Below, piece after piece: positions 1 through 11,994 of a stretch of DNA of 64,000 bases. The notes below the pieces were generated by a model, which had not been told where the DNA came from, did not search any database, and was given only the letters and a program-made list of their open reading frames with translations. The stretch covers positions 57,912,374-57,976,373 of the forward strand of contig NW_025335268.1 in NCBI RefSeq assembly GCF_004798865.1, written 5' to 3'. This stretch comes from Varanus komodoensis. Its lineage: Eukaryota; Chordata; Lepidosauria; Squamata; Varanidae. How positions within the stretch are numbered: position 1 is the first letter of the stretch; every line of letters begins with the position of its first letter. A program made the position numbers and the translations under genes.

Positions 1-58
1 GGAGGGAAGGAAGGAAGGAAGGAAGGAAGGAAGGAAGGAAGGAAGGAAGGAAGGAAGG
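1..58. repeat. (GGAA)n microsatellite
   Basis: The window opens inside a near-perfect GGAA tetranucleotide tract, so its true left end is outside the window. It is a simple repeat with no other content. Confidence 0.97.
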
Positions 59-857
59 GGAAATAATTCTCATCCAAATACAGGCTAATTGCTTCCTGAA
101 TATGCTTTTATTGGGGAGAGGGGAAAGATTAATGGGTCACTTCTTGAATTACTGGAAAAACAATGGTAACAGCAAGAGATTGTTTCTTAAGGAAGAGCAA
201 GGGGCAAGTATGTTTATTCGAAGCAGGTGTGTCACCAGTCAAATCTAAATGGAGCACGTAGCTAGAATGTGCAGGTGACGTCCCGTTTCTAATTCTGTAC
301 TTCATCCACTTGAACAACTCAATTTCATAATCCTGAAGAGAAAGATATTGGTGGCAGCAGGTCATCTCATTAGTACCATCTCCCAAGGGCATCTAAGGGT
401 AGCAGCAGGAATGGGCTGGTGGAGCAGACGGAAAGTCAATAATTACTCTTCAGTGTTTTGTAAAGGTATGCGCTGCCTTCCAGGGGACAACCAGAGAGAG
501 AGAGAGTTGCTATGCACATGAGTTCCTGCTTGTCAGCCCAGAATGATCCCTACAGCTGATATGGCAGCTCTGCTGCATTAACAAGTGAGCATCTTGTGAC
601 TGCCGTTGCACAACTGCATCTGGGCCACACAAACGATGTCTTTGCTCTTGTAGGACAAGTCCCAGAACTACGAACATGAGCTTGAATCTTTACAAGGCTT
701 CTTTAGAAATCACATGTGCTGATTCAGCACTGTTTAAATTATTCTGGAAAGGGAGAAGAGAGAGAGATGCAATGAGGTTTTTAAAAAAATATGGAGAAAA
801 TATCTTTACAAGACCGGTATGAGCTGAAGTATGTTGCAGCAGCCAAGTTTTGCCTGA
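59..857. other. Intergenic DNA, nothing recognised
   Basis: Unique-looking AT-moderate sequence downstream of FOXO3. Open frames here are short and overlap on both strands without any recognisable domain. I see no exon, RNA gene or identifiable repeat apart from a short GA run near 496-507. Confidence 0.5.
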
Positions 858-932
858 TTTATTTATTTATTTAAAGTTTTTATATGCCATCCCCATTGCT
901 ACACAGCCTCGGGATGGCTCACAAAGCCGTCA
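858..932 (-). repeat. LINE/SINE 3' tail fragment (ATTT-tailed)
   Basis: ATTTATTTATTT is followed by a stretch that reads, on the minus strand, as a degraded version of the tail 'gggcggcatataaaaa...aaataaat' shared by many reptilian LINE-related repeats. No coding part is visible. Assignment to a family is uncertain. Confidence 0.4.
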
Positions 933-1737
933 AGATTTGTCCTAACATCTTGAGCAGACCATAATTAATTCCATGTGGTGCTTTGATTTTCTATTTCTGG
1001 TGCCTTTATTTACAAAAGCTGTATTTCAGAAAACAGGTACGGAGCCCAGGGGAAACCTGTGTGGGTTAGTGAGTACAGAGTTTGAGATGTCAGAACGCTC
1101 GGGTTCATATTTCCACACTGGATACCACTAAGACATCGGGCTACCCCACCACACTATAGACAGACGAGAAAAGCAGGATGGACATGTAATGCCTAAATGT
1201 ACTAAGACTTCCAGTCATGGCCATTGGTATGACTTCTGACCCTTGTCCACTTTATCATTATTATTTTGCTTTCTTCTCTGTGGTTTGCATATCTGTCCAG
1301 TCATACATTTTCACAAAGTGATGTTCGTGTCATCTTTTGTATTTTCCCCTTCACATGCCTGGCCATTTTATAATCTCATGCAGAGGTTTCATTTTCAGGT
1401 CCAAATTTAAAGCAGCCCTTGGCAAAGTGTACTCTCAGATCCCTGGTAAATCCCTAGCCGTGGGGATTCATGACAAGGACTGCAGGAGCAGAAGAGAGAA
1501 AGCCATTTAAATTTCCCACGTTGACCTACTTTGCATGATCCAAACATGACACGCAGCTTAAATAAATCACAATGGCTTTTTATAGTGACTACTGTGCACT
1601 GCATGCCATTTTCCTAACCATCCATCCGGGTATGTCTAGTTCTGTCACCTGAACTTGGGCAACAACTGTCAGCTAAGTCATGGCCTCTTTTAATGTTCTT
1701 TGGAAGTTCTTTCCCCCTTAAACAAGCCATGTTTGGA

Positions 1738-1990
1738 TGACATAGAAACAGAGTGAGTCAGAAGAGGCCTCCCAGGCCATCTAGTCTGACCCCCGGCTCT
1801 AGCTGGCTCCGCTCATGACATGTCTACCATGTGCATGTCCAGCCTATCCTTGAACACCTTCACCGATGGGGCTTCAACCACCTCCCATGGAAGCCCATTT
1901 CATACCCTCAGGATCCTAACTGTTAGGAAGTACTTCCTGGCAGCCACCTTGAATCTTGGTTTCCTGAGCTTTGCTCCATTGGAACAAGCT
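1738..1990 (-). mobile_element. CR1 LINE 3'-end fragment
   Basis: This stretch aligns almost base for base with the 3' end of the longer CR1 copy at 29720-31530: both start GAAACAGAG(C/T)GAGTCAGAAG and share the block CCAGCCTATCCTTGAACACC. By eye the two are roughly 80-85% identical, so they belong to the same or sister subfamilies but inserted or diverged long ago. It is 5'-truncated, as is usual for CR1, and codes for nothing. Confidence 0.9.
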
Positions 1991-2289
1991 GAGGATTGGC
2001 AGGTCAATGGTGCCTAGCACGTGCTGGTGTGTGTCAGGGGTTTAAATGAGCCACACTGGCTTGTTCAGCCTTGCAAACTGGCCCCGTCCCTATTTCTGAG
2101 ATCCAGGGAAGGTGCCATTGCTTGTGCTTGTGCGTGCCAGGGCTGTTAGATGCCACAGAGAGCCTCCAATTCCTTCCTGTCCCAGCACCTCCTTCTTTTT
2201 CCCCACAGCTGCAACCAGGAACAGCATTAGGACTAACTCTGCAGGTCACCATGGCATAACAGCTGCAGTATTTAAATTAGGGACAAGGT

Positions 2290-2402
2290 TGTTTTGGCCT
2301 GCGACTTGCAGGAAATCTCACCATTGGTTATGCTGGCTGGGACTCTCGGGAATTGTAGGCCAAAACATCTGGAGGGCCACAATTTGCCCATCCTTGACCT
2401 AA
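2290..2402. repeat. Dispersed 'GGGAATTGTAGGCCAAAACATCTGG' type repeat fragment
   Basis: The stretch contains a GGGAATTGTAGGCC core followed by AACATCTGGAGGGCCAC. The same kind of core occurs at 22770-22850, 34995-35125 and 37815-37870, so it is a dispersed short repeat. In its fuller form at 35 kb the two halves are inverted, which suggests a palindromic non-autonomous DNA element. Family not determined. Confidence 0.5.
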
Positions 2403-2747
2403 ACCTCACATAATACTTTAAGGCCCATGGGCTCCCTTCCTTCTGCTTGCTTCTCCCATGAACAATGGGCAAACGTCGCCCGACTCTGAATCCAACCCCT
2501 CCAAGGGTGCAACATCACAGGTCATCAATGAGGGTGCACAGCCAGACAGTGCTCCTGTGCGGTCCGGGAAGGCCCGCAAGCCTTGCCAAGGCAGGATCAG
2601 AGAAGAGGAAAGTGAAGCGCAACTCTGTCCTGCCCCTTCTGTCTTCCTGCTTATTGCAGTTGTTGGCAAGAGAAACAAACGAACTTGCTGGAGGTCTGGC
2701 TGTGCGGGGGGAATAAGCAAGAATGACAGGTACCTCAATACATAATT

Positions 2748-2905
2748 ATGGTATTTCTATTTATTACATAACAAGCTCAAGGCAGCATATATAGTCCTCT
2801 CCCTGCCCATTTCCTCTTCCCTACATTCCTGTGAAGGAGGTTAAGCTGAGAGGCAGTGACCCAGTTTGCATGATGCAAGAGTGAGTAACAAGCCATGGTG
2901 GCCTA
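2748..2905 (-). mobile_element. Degraded MIR-like tRNA-derived SINE
   Basis: It contains CTCAAGGCAGC, a CCTCTTCC/CATTCCTGTGAAGGAGGTTAAGCTGAGAGGCAGTGACC block, and so matches the body of the better preserved copy at 6320-6568, in the same minus orientation. The tRNA-like head is not recognisable. It looks old. Confidence 0.6.
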
Positions 2906-5900
2906 TTCTCCACCTGCACGTGCTGCTTCTGTGTTGGCCTAATTTACATAATTGACCTCACCAGCCACAGCTTCATGATGTCCGAACCAAGCAACTCTGG
3001 TGCGGGTGGCTGGGTTGGTTTAGAAACCACCAAGCAACCCTACAACAGGATATGGATTCCAGGTGGTTTGGTAAGCACCCCCAGACACCATCTTTGCTGG
3101 TTTTGACTAGACATCATGACAAACTCTGCCCAATGAGGATAATTATGTAAATCACACTGGCAGTCTTGTTTGGGTTATCCAGTTCCCAGGCCATGGACAG
3201 ATCTAAAGATAAGATTCAGCGCATAAGATCATTAAACCCAGAGCCGAGTGCAATCTTATGCATGAAGAGACGAGACGGCCCGAAGATCCCAGCATGCCTT
3301 AGCCAGCCTTCAGACAGAGAACTGCCTTTCTGAGATAGGACATAGAGCCCCCCTCTTCCCTTCCTGGTACTCCATGGAGCAGTGTAGGTGGCAGGCCTTC
3401 TCCATTGCTGGCAGGCCACCCGTTTTGTTGTTCTCATGTTCTCCCTCAAGCCATTCTGGGCAGCCACCAGGGTTGCCTCCAGGGGTCTGGAGCAGTGCAA
3501 GTGGAGACTCTACCCCATGCAGCTGGCGGTGTGAGGGTACTGCTGCCATTGCCACCATTCATCTCCTCAGTGTCTTTCAGCCCAGCGCCGAGGCACTGGG
3601 GGAAGGCCACTGATGGCAATGGCAGCAGTTGGAGCTGACTCTCCCAGCGCTTTTATAGAGCTACACGATTTCTTAAGAGCCTACTTAAAACAAAAAGGTG
3701 ACCCACTTGCTTGTCAAGGGCTTGTTCCCCTGGTACAGATACCAAAACATGACTGGCTCACCCTGGCAAAAAGGTGCCAGGCTCACAGGCTGTGGTCTTT
3801 AAAGCCCTGTCCGAGTGCTTGTGGTTACAGGTTTCTGCTCTTGCTTTTAACCCAAAGCATTATGAGGTTTCTGCATGGAAGGTCCACTTGAAACATGCTT
3901 GGCAAATTGTGTAAAGTTTGTACTTGTAATCTAAGACTGAAACTTCGTAATGGAGTAATTTTATGAGAAACCGAACATTTTTAACAGAGTTAGTATATGT
4001 CTTATCTGACCTTCAACACATTTTGAAAATGGTTCGTTTTTTAAAATCAATTTACGTCTGTTTTAACTTTTGGTGCAAAGTTTTAATTGTTTTGTAAATT
4101 GTCATAATGATGGAATGCTGATGTATGTAACACTGAACATCTATGTTCTTTCTCTGATTTTAATTGAATGGGGAAATTACCTGTTATGTTTGATCTTGGC
4201 TAACTTGCTTTCTGCCAACTGCCTTTAAGAGTGGGTTAGTATATGTGTAAACGCAGCGGTGTCCTCTAGTTTCTGCTAGAAGAGATTCTTGTGCAGGACA
4301 CCACCTGTACCCCAGCAGCCATTTTGGAAATAACAGGAGACCGCTTTTCCCCATCGTCCAGGAGGAGGCAGGTGGCCCCCTTCTCCTGGGACAGGCCTGG
4401 TCTCCTCTCTTAAAGAGCACTGCTCTGTATTTTGAAGACATCCTCTATTGACAAGCCTGTTTCTGACATTTATAAAGCTATCAGAAGGAAAAGCTGAGCC
4501 TTCCCTCTTCTATCGACAGCACCCAGAGAGCAAACTCAGCAAGGCACTGCAAGATGCCTGGTTACAGTTGTCCACAGCATGGCGATATGTACTGCACATC
4601 TGTGCAAATGGTAATAATTCTTCCAAATGTGCATCTCTGTATAAAATCACAACGTGCAAGTATGATGCTTACCAGCGCCCCTCTCCTGGCTCTTCAGATG
4701 GGGCCCTGCTCTTGTTCAAAGTTCAAGTCTTAGTGCACCAGCATCACCTTCTCCATATCCTTTATCACAGGCGGGCACCCTGACTCCCTTGGCATTATGG
4801 GAGTGTTCTGCGGCCGCTTTATTTAGAATGGCACATTCCTGGCGCACATGAGTCAAGTGGGGGCACTGCTGGTGTGCCACATTTGGAGTGTCAGTTGGGG
4901 ATGGAGTTGCTATGGCTCCCGAGGAGGTGTCTGTCAGTGTGGCTATGTTCTCACTTTACTGATGCTATTTTTGGATTGTTACGACCAATGTAATGCCAGG
5001 GTAGAAGTGGCCCAGACTCTCCTGTATTAGGCATCACAGGATCAATGGGGAAAGTTCCGACCAAAACTATCCATGTAGCAACTGAGGAGGGTAGCTCTGG
5101 TTGCCAAGCAGCACTGATGGTACTGGAAGGAATTAGTTCCACTCCTCATAGCAATTACACTGAGCTTTACAATATATGTATACATAAAAATAAGGTGGTG
5201 CCTGGCTCGTGTAAGCATACCGCAGGCTAATTCTTCATTTTCTTGCACAATAAAGAGGGCTAGAAACTTTTCAACTCTAAGGGTTTTGTTTAGTTAAGTT
5301 TTAAATTAATATAAAATTGGCTTGGGTATCCAACCTAATTAACTTAGTTGAGAGGCAGCACTTGGATTTAAGTACTTTTGTCTTACTGACATCTGTGAGT
5401 AACAACCTGATTCACAAACCAATTACATTGGAATGCCCAGATTTAAATCAAATTAGTTCCATTGACGTAAATGGGTGTAAAATTGGCTTAAATCCAACTG
5501 CTCTGGTTTAACTGGTTTCTGGACTATAACCAGGATAATCTTACATCAAAATATGCAGACTTAAATTACTCATGGGCTGAAGACTGGTTCTTGTCCAAAA
5601 TAAATTTATTTAGAAGTATCACAATCTGAAAATATAACCATTTAAAAAACCTACCCTCTAGTTTGGATAAAGAGGTTATTGGCGTTTGCAAGGAGTAAAT
5701 CAGCTTAAAGATCCAGATATTCTGGGCTGTGGCTTGTTCTTCAGTCCTTGTCTCAATTTACATGGCAATGAGGAAATGCAGTGACAAAAAATGCACAAAA
5801 GATTAGCATTGTCACTCTCAGACTGAAAAGTCAAAGTCCTCAAGCGAACTCATGAGTCATCAATCTACGGATTTTGCAACAAGTCTGTAGCTGACAGAGG

Positions 5901-6182
5901 TCATATTTACAAAGCAGCCGGGCCAGCTTTTCATGATTGTTGACCTATTACTAAGGTAGAATACAGTACCATCGGTTTTGCATTGTATAGTTGGTAAATG
6001 AGGGCCAATTCACACTTGTAAACATGCCAACTGGAGAAATTGTGGCTAGGGGTGGTGCGGGGAGGGAAGCAGCAGGGAACATGCACGAACTGGACACAGA
6101 TTTTGAGCCAGGCCACAATCCTATGCCCATGCCTTTGGAAATAAGGCCAATTTACCTCAGGCGGTGGTACATCTGAGTACAT
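2906..6182. other. Intergenic DNA, no gene recognised
   Basis: No exon or RNA gene is evident. Several open frames of 60-110 codons occur on both strands in overlapping positions and lack recognisable domains, as expected by chance. The part near 3000-3200 has paired AACCACCAAGCAACCC-like words typical of non-autonomous DNA transposons of squamates, but boundaries cannot be set by eye. Confidence 0.5.
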
Positions 6183-6318
6183 AGGCATTGTTTAACCTAG
6201 TGGTTAAAAGAGCTCGACCCCACTTGGTCATGATGCTCACAGTGGGCCAGGCACTGACTCTCAACCTAATCTACCTCACAGGGTTGTTGTGAAGATAGCA
6301 TGAAGATGAGACCTTTGC
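6183..6318 (+). mobile_element. MIR-like tRNA-derived SINE, truncated
   Basis: TTTAACCTAGTGGTTAAAAGAGC resembles a tRNA A-box region, and CTCAACCTAATCTACCTCACAGGGTTGTTGTGAAGAT is the conserved core shared with the copies at 45900 and, inverted, at 6320. The B-box half is damaged. It lies immediately tail-to-tail with the next SINE, creating an inverted pair. Confidence 0.7.
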
Positions 6319-6319
6319 A

Positions 6320-6568
6320 AGTTTTTTTATTTTTTATTTATTTTTCGATTTATATCCTGCCTTTTCCCTACAAAGGGCTCAAGGCAGCTTACATCATTCC
6401 CCTCCTCCATCTTATCCCCACAACAACAACCCTGTGAGGTAGGTTGGGCTGAGAGTCTGTGACTGGCCCAAAGTCACCCAGTTGGCTCCATGGCTGAGCG
6501 GGGACTAGAACCCGGATCGTCTGAGTCCCAGTCCCATGCTCTTCACCACTACACCACACTGGCTCTCC
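6320..6568 (-). mobile_element. MIR-like tRNA-derived SINE, nearly full length
   Basis: Read on the minus strand this starts with GAGAGCCAGTGTGGTGTAGT, has an A-box-like TGGTGTAGTGG, a B-box-like GGGTTCTAGTCCC, then the core TCAGCCCAACCTACCTCACAGGG, and ends in GGCAGGATATAAATCG followed by an A/T-rich tail. This is the layout of a tRNA-derived SINE with a MIR/CORE-like middle and a LINE-derived tail. Related copies are at 2748, 6183, 9556 and 45900. Confidence 0.85.
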
Positions 6569-8488
6569 AGTGTAGTTGCGTGGGTTCTGTGGAAGAGGAC
6601 AAAAGGTACAGAGGAGGAGGAGGAGCACAGAATCAGCTTGTGTGTATGTTAAATCTTTACTACAGTGGTTTGGCAGCATATTGGATCACTGCCAATCTAG
6701 AGTTTGAGCAAGTCCATACTGGAATGGTCATTCTGTCATTAAGGTGCATTCATTCATGGCACATTTTTATCCCGTTCTTTACGAAATCTGTCTCAGGACA
6801 GATTTTATACCAATGGGAAGGAAACTTTCCAGGATCGGGCATCTCTTTGAGGAAGTAGAGCTCTGTTCTCAGGAGATTACACTCCTTGTGCAATGAGACT
6901 GCTGGTGTGAGCTGTTCTCAGAGCAAATGCGAACTCATCAGAACTGACCGTAATGACGTTTATTTCCAATGAAACTGAGCTGAACTGCACCTCCATGCAG
7001 GGTCCCCATCAGGGCCTGTCCTACACCAGCTGTCGCTCCAGCAGGTATGCAAGGAAATAGCATTTGTCTGGTCAACACTAGGTGACTGCCATTTCAGTCT
7101 CCCACATGGCCCCTGCATAGTGTATATTTGGGGAATTACGGGAAGAGAGAGGCAAGCGCTTGGCTGCTGGCACTAAAGAAAATTAATGGGGTTCTCAGAG
7201 TACATTTCTTTAGCTTACTCATAATTGAAGGCACATTTCATGGTGGGCCCTGCTGTGGTCCTGGCGTGGCTTGACTGAAGATGCCACACCTGATCTCACC
7301 TGATCCTATAGTCATAATATTGTAAGTGGCCTCTCACATGGTAGGCTGTGAGCCAGTTTGCACAAGATTGTTAGATGCAACTCTAAAGGTGAATTCATGT
7401 GGATTTTATCATGACCAAAATCCTAGTTTTGGTCCAGCTATGTGGCATATACCTATATGAAGCATTGTAGCCCAACTGTAGAATTTCAAAATCATGAGAA
7501 AAGGACATGTTAGGGAGGGCTTGTTGTGTAAAGTTGGGAACATATTAAACACCGGAAAGAAAATGCCTCAGGCTTTATGTTACCCTAATAGTAGGTTTTT
7601 GTTTAAAAACCTGTCTCTTGCCTTCTTCACAAAAATAAATGCAGATGACCCAGTGGTGTCTTGGGAGTTTCCTTAAAAGAAAAATCACATTGTGTCCTTA
7701 AAGCAGCACCAGCTGCAGCAGTTAAAACTGGCTGGGCTGGAAAGTCCAACTGTTGTTGCTGGCCTTTATTATGAAGATAGCTTTGCATCCACTGAGGTTG
7801 TCTGCAAAGTTGAAAGTTAATCTTTTCTCTCTGCCCAAGTCATGGGGTTATGTATGGAGCACTCGTATATCCAAGGTGCACTCTGACAACTTCCTAGGCA
7901 AATCCATTCTTTGCATGCAGTATGACTTTTGTGGGATTGATTTCCCCCCTCTTGTGCTGGTTTAGAACAGTCCCACTTTTCCTCTTCTGCATCACTGCAG
8001 TACAGCAAATGATTGCCGCAGGGCTGCTTTGACTCCGGAGTGCACAATATCACACTGCCTTCTTGCACAGTGTAGTCTTGGCACTAGCACATTAATCTCC
8101 ATCCTGTCCATTTCCCCCCATCATGGTTGCAGCATGCTGGGAGTTGTAAGTTTTTTCTGTCTAAACTAGCACAGGATCACTCCTTTAATTAGCCAAAAGG
8201 AAAGGTGTGTAGAAATGCTTTGCTCATGGCAGGTGATTGGATCAGACAACCTCTGGTCACATCCAGCTGTTATTATTCTATTTGAACGCTACTGCCATTT
8301 AGGAACTTGTAAAGGGAAATGGTAGCTTTGCATTGACTCCACACAACTGTTCCAACGGACAGACAAAATGGAGCCCTGGATGCACTACTCTGCCATGGAT
8401 AGCCAACCAGTTCCAAAGTAGTGGAGTAGCCAAAATCAGACACAGCATAAGCTACTATACCATACTCTACCCTCCTGGCACAGACATT
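6569..8488. other. Intergenic DNA, nothing recognised
   Basis: No recognisable coding region, RNA gene or well defined repeat. Short open frames (60-122 codons) are unremarkable. A fragment GCATGCTGGGAGTTGTAAG near 8131-8149 resembles the dispersed palindromic repeat described at 34995. Confidence 0.45.
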
Positions 8489-8935
8489 AGAATCAGAATT
8501 ATAGAGGAGTTGGAGGAGGCCAGTAAGGCTATTGGGCCAATAAGGCCATCTATTCCCCTGCTCAGTGCAGGATTCCAATAAAAGTATTCCAGCAGATGGC
8601 TGTCCAGCTGCATCCTGAACACCTATGAATCCTTTCCAGTTTGTCTGCATCTTTCTTAAACTGTGGTACAGAACTGAAGACAGTACTCAAGATGAGGCCC
8701 ACCTTGTGCTAGAAGAGAACCAGAACTTCATATGATCTGGGAGTGATCCTTCTCTTAATGCAGCCCCAAATAGCATTTGCCTTTTTTGCAGCCACATCAC
8801 ATTGTTTACTCAAATTCTGCTTATGATCAACAATTCCAAGAGCCTTCTCACAATATGTGATACTTAAGATCTTTGTCTTCCCTCCCATTTTCCAGGATAC
8901 TGTTCCTCCAATCACTTTCTGCTTACCACTACAGC
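8489..8935 (-). mobile_element. CR1 LINE fragment with RT C-terminal remnant
   Basis: On the minus strand the part around 8709-8915 translates to a peptide with LSKQCDVAAKKANAIWGCIK, which lines up with MSQQCDAVVKRANATLGFIA in the CR1 copy at 29791-30348. The rest matches CR1 3' sequence (CCCTGCTCAGTGCAGG, ATGGCTGTCCAGC). Both ends are truncated and the frame is interrupted, so this is a non-functional relic of a different, older CR1 subfamily from the one at 29.7 kb. Confidence 0.85.
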
Positions 8936-9555
8936 AAACTTTCCTTCAGCTGAAAAACTGTTCAGGCCTTGATGCTTAAGGCTGTGGCAATTTCAGCCGT
9001 GACTTCCAGTCCTGCACAGCAGGACAAAGCAAGTCCTGCATCCTGGGAACCAGAGGCAGCCTGGTGTTGGGTAGCACAGTGGAGGGGCCAGTGAGCACCG
9101 TTACTGCAGGGCAGGGCGGATCGCATGAACCAGCCCTCCAGTCAGTGGTGCATGGTTATGTGCTGTTGTGGTCTCAGCCTTACTTGTATTGTTGTATGAT
9201 CTCTGGCATCTTGGACAAAGCGCGCATTCCAAATGGCAGGCTTTCAGTCAATGAAGCTAAAACAGCTTTGTGTCTTGTCTCCACACACAATATTTGCAGA
9301 TGAGGTGACTGTCACATCATTCATGTAACTTTTGGGAAGTCTAGTTGACATGGTCTCCCACTGATAATCCCCCCACTCACGTTTTCCCACTGTTTCTTCC
9401 ATCTTTTTTCTTATCACAGGAAATCTATTAAGGGGAAAAAGACGGCATTTAGCCCCAAATGTTTAACTGGTGGAAGCATGCACACATGCGTAAGTGCGCA
9501 CACGCACGCACACTTTTTGCAAGGAACCTGAGGGAGTTTAAATAGTCCTCCTGCA

Positions 9556-9726
9556 CTCTATATTATCCTCACAAGAACCACCCTGTGCCCTGTGAGGTAG
9601 GTTAGGCCGAGAGAGATGACTTGCCCACAGTCACCCAGTGAGCTTCATGGCTGAATGGGAATTAGAACCTGGATCTCTCAGGTCCCCAGGGCAACACTTC
9701 AACCACCACACCACCGTGGCTCACCA
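9556..9726 (-). mobile_element. MIR-like tRNA-derived SINE
   Basis: CCCTGTGAGGTAGGTTAGGC, the CACCCAGTGAGCTTCATGGC block and a terminal CACCACACCACCGTGGCTC match the body and head of the 6320-6568 SINE in the same orientation. The B-box region reads GGTTCTAATTCCC on the minus strand. The 3' tail is missing or diverged. Just before it, 9478-9516 is an ACACGCACGCACAC-type alternating tract. Confidence 0.8.
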
Positions 9727-10084
9727 CACATGCGGTTGCATGCTCCAGATTGGTAACATACCCTATTCTCATTGATGTGCATAAGGTTCTGTGTCGCAGC
9801 ATGATGCTGCTCCCTTTTCACATAAAGGGAATGAGGCAGAGGGGAGACCTACCTGTCTGGGGCCATCACACTAGTTGGATGAGCATGCTGGAATCTGAAT
9901 CCAGATTCATACTCTGTATGTATACCCCTTAGAGTATACTGGTTAAATAAAATGCATTCACCTTCAGATCTTGCAAACAAACGAGTAGCTCCATATTAAA
10001 ACAAAACTTTCTGCACACGGAAAAGAAGCATGACAAGGAGATGGCTAGGCAAGAATCCTTCTGCCTGAACCTCCAGCTTTTCAC
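9727..10084. other. Short unassigned interval
   Basis: Intergenic sequence between the SINE and the CR1 copy. I see no gene or repeat here with confidence. Confidence 0.4.
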
Positions 10085-10529
10085 ATGCCGGAAATGTTTA
10101 ATATGCAAAAACATGCAAGGATGATTCAGAAAATGGGGGCAAAGCCCTATGGGGAAAGATGGAAAGAACTAGGCATTTTCAGCTTCAAGAAGAGAAGACT
10201 GAGGGGTGATAATGATAGCAAGTTGCCATCAACAGGCTGTTACAAAGGAGCACAGAATCTCTTCTCCTCCCTCCCAGAATGCAGGACACAGAATAACAAA
10301 CCAGGTATAGATAATACACCAGAAAGAATTTTCTCACTGCCAGAGCAGTCCAAAATGCAACCTATTGTCTGGGGAAGTTGTGGGCTCTCCCTTGCTAGAG
10401 ACATTCAAAACGCTTCTGGATTTTCATCTGAGTGGGATGGTGTAACTTAGTTTCCTGCAATAGTAGGGGCTTGGACCCAATGGCCCTCTGGTTCCTTCCA
10501 ACTCTGCTGTTCTATGATACTATGATTTA
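10085..10529 (+). mobile_element. CR1 LINE 3' end
   Basis: The plus strand reads as CR1 RT C-terminus plus 3'UTR: the translation of 10085-10450 contains KPYGERWKELGIFSFKKRRL, homologous to TPYEARLRELGLFSLEKRRL of the 29.7-kb copy. It ends in TTCCAACTCTGCTGTTCTATGATACTATGA, close to the short tandem ATTCTATGA that terminates CR1 elements. 5'-truncated. It ends about 225 bp from the FOXO3 poly(A) site and is convergent with FOXO3. Confidence 0.9.
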
Positions 10530-10777
10530 GATATGTAACCCTACCCTCCATGGTCCTGAAGTGGTATAGACCTAGTCTAGCTGTTTTTTCCTGCACAGAT
10601 TGGCTCTACTACTGCAGAGGGGAAAGAATAACAATGACTATGTATAACAAGTGTTTTCATAAGGAAGAATTGAGTGCATGGAAGATTAACTTTTTCTCCA
10701 GAAGGTATTTAGTTTCTATGAAGGAAAAAAAGAAGAAGGAAAACAAGTCTATACATTCATCATAGAGATCCTTACGC

Positions 10778-10788
10778 TTTATTTACAT
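10778..10788 (-). terminator. FOXO3: FOXO3 poly(A) signal overlapping a Pumilio-type element
   Basis: On the minus strand the sequence reads GCATGTAAATAAAGCG. AATAAA (10783-10778) is the canonical cleavage/polyadenylation hexamer. UGUAAAUA (10787-10780), a consensus PUF/Pumilio-binding word, shares its last four bases with the hexamer. Cleavage is expected 10-30 nt further on. Other AATAAA hexamers occur in the exon (for example 15833-15828 and 12298-12293) and could serve as proximal sites, which the sequence alone cannot decide. Confidence 0.8.
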
Positions 10789-11994
10789 GCGTCACAATTT
10801 CTTTTACAAACTAGATTACAATTAAGAATGGAATACACAAGGCAATATCTACTAAACATCAAGTGTAGTTAAGCTTTGCACAGCTATTTCATTTGCAAAG
10901 GGGGAAGTTTTCAAATCAAACTGACATCCAGTCATTAAGTAGTAAGGTAGTATATTCACCTATGTCAGCATTTGGTTTCACAAAAGCCTCCGTTGAGTTT
11001 ACAACAGTGCCAGCTTTCAAATGAAACGGCAAGGTAGCTCATACGAAAAGTAAAAATTGTGCACCTCTTAGGAAAGACGGCCATGCACTAAGGCAGTGGA
11101 TGGAATATTCTTCCAAAGTATGTGATTTGACAGTGAAAGAAATAACCCAGGTAAGACAGTTTTACAGATACTGTATACATATTTTGTCCATTCATGCAAC
11201 TTTTTTTGGTTAAAAAAAAGTTTTACACGTGAAGCCATAATATACAATACATTCCCCACCCCTCTGTTTAGGAAGTTAAATTATATCTGGTCCCCCTTCA
11301 CATTTGCTGGTATTTTCAATATACATCATGTTTAGAAAACAGTGAACAGAAGTTGGTCGCCAAGCAATGATGTCACTTCCAAGAAATAAGTGTCCTAGCA
11401 TTTAGTTTAGATATGACAGGCAGCAGCCTGGTAACCCATCATTAGATCCTTATTTCAGCAAAAGTGAAGTTAAAGAACTATGACGTAGTCTAAAAACAGA
11501 GAGCTGTGATCTGTTCAAAAGACAGTTAAAGAAACTGCTTTGGACATGATTTCAATTTTTAATGGACTCATAATTCAATAGCCAAGGTTACTGGAATGGG
11601 TTACTTAATTTTATAAATACAACCCCACAAATAATCCAACAAGTCTGCAAAGTTCCCACAGACCCATCAGAGTAACTGATTCTGTTCACACATATTGATG
11701 ATCATGTACCATAGCGTTTACACAGATCAAGAATAACATCTCATATGCTTAAATGCTGTTAGGGTTGAAGTTCTCAAAGTTCTTCAGAACTGAGCCCTTA
11801 TGTTTTGGCTGGTAGATACTTGTGATGGTGGAGAATTTAAATCATCTATGTGGAGTCAATGCAAGTAGTTCGAAACTACTTTACGGTAAATGGTTTATGT
11901 TCACATCTTGATAATATAGTCTGAGTGCCAAAGGATCCTTTGAATTTAGAAAGATGTATTACCATCTGGCTTGAAGGTCTGATTCAGAAAACAG

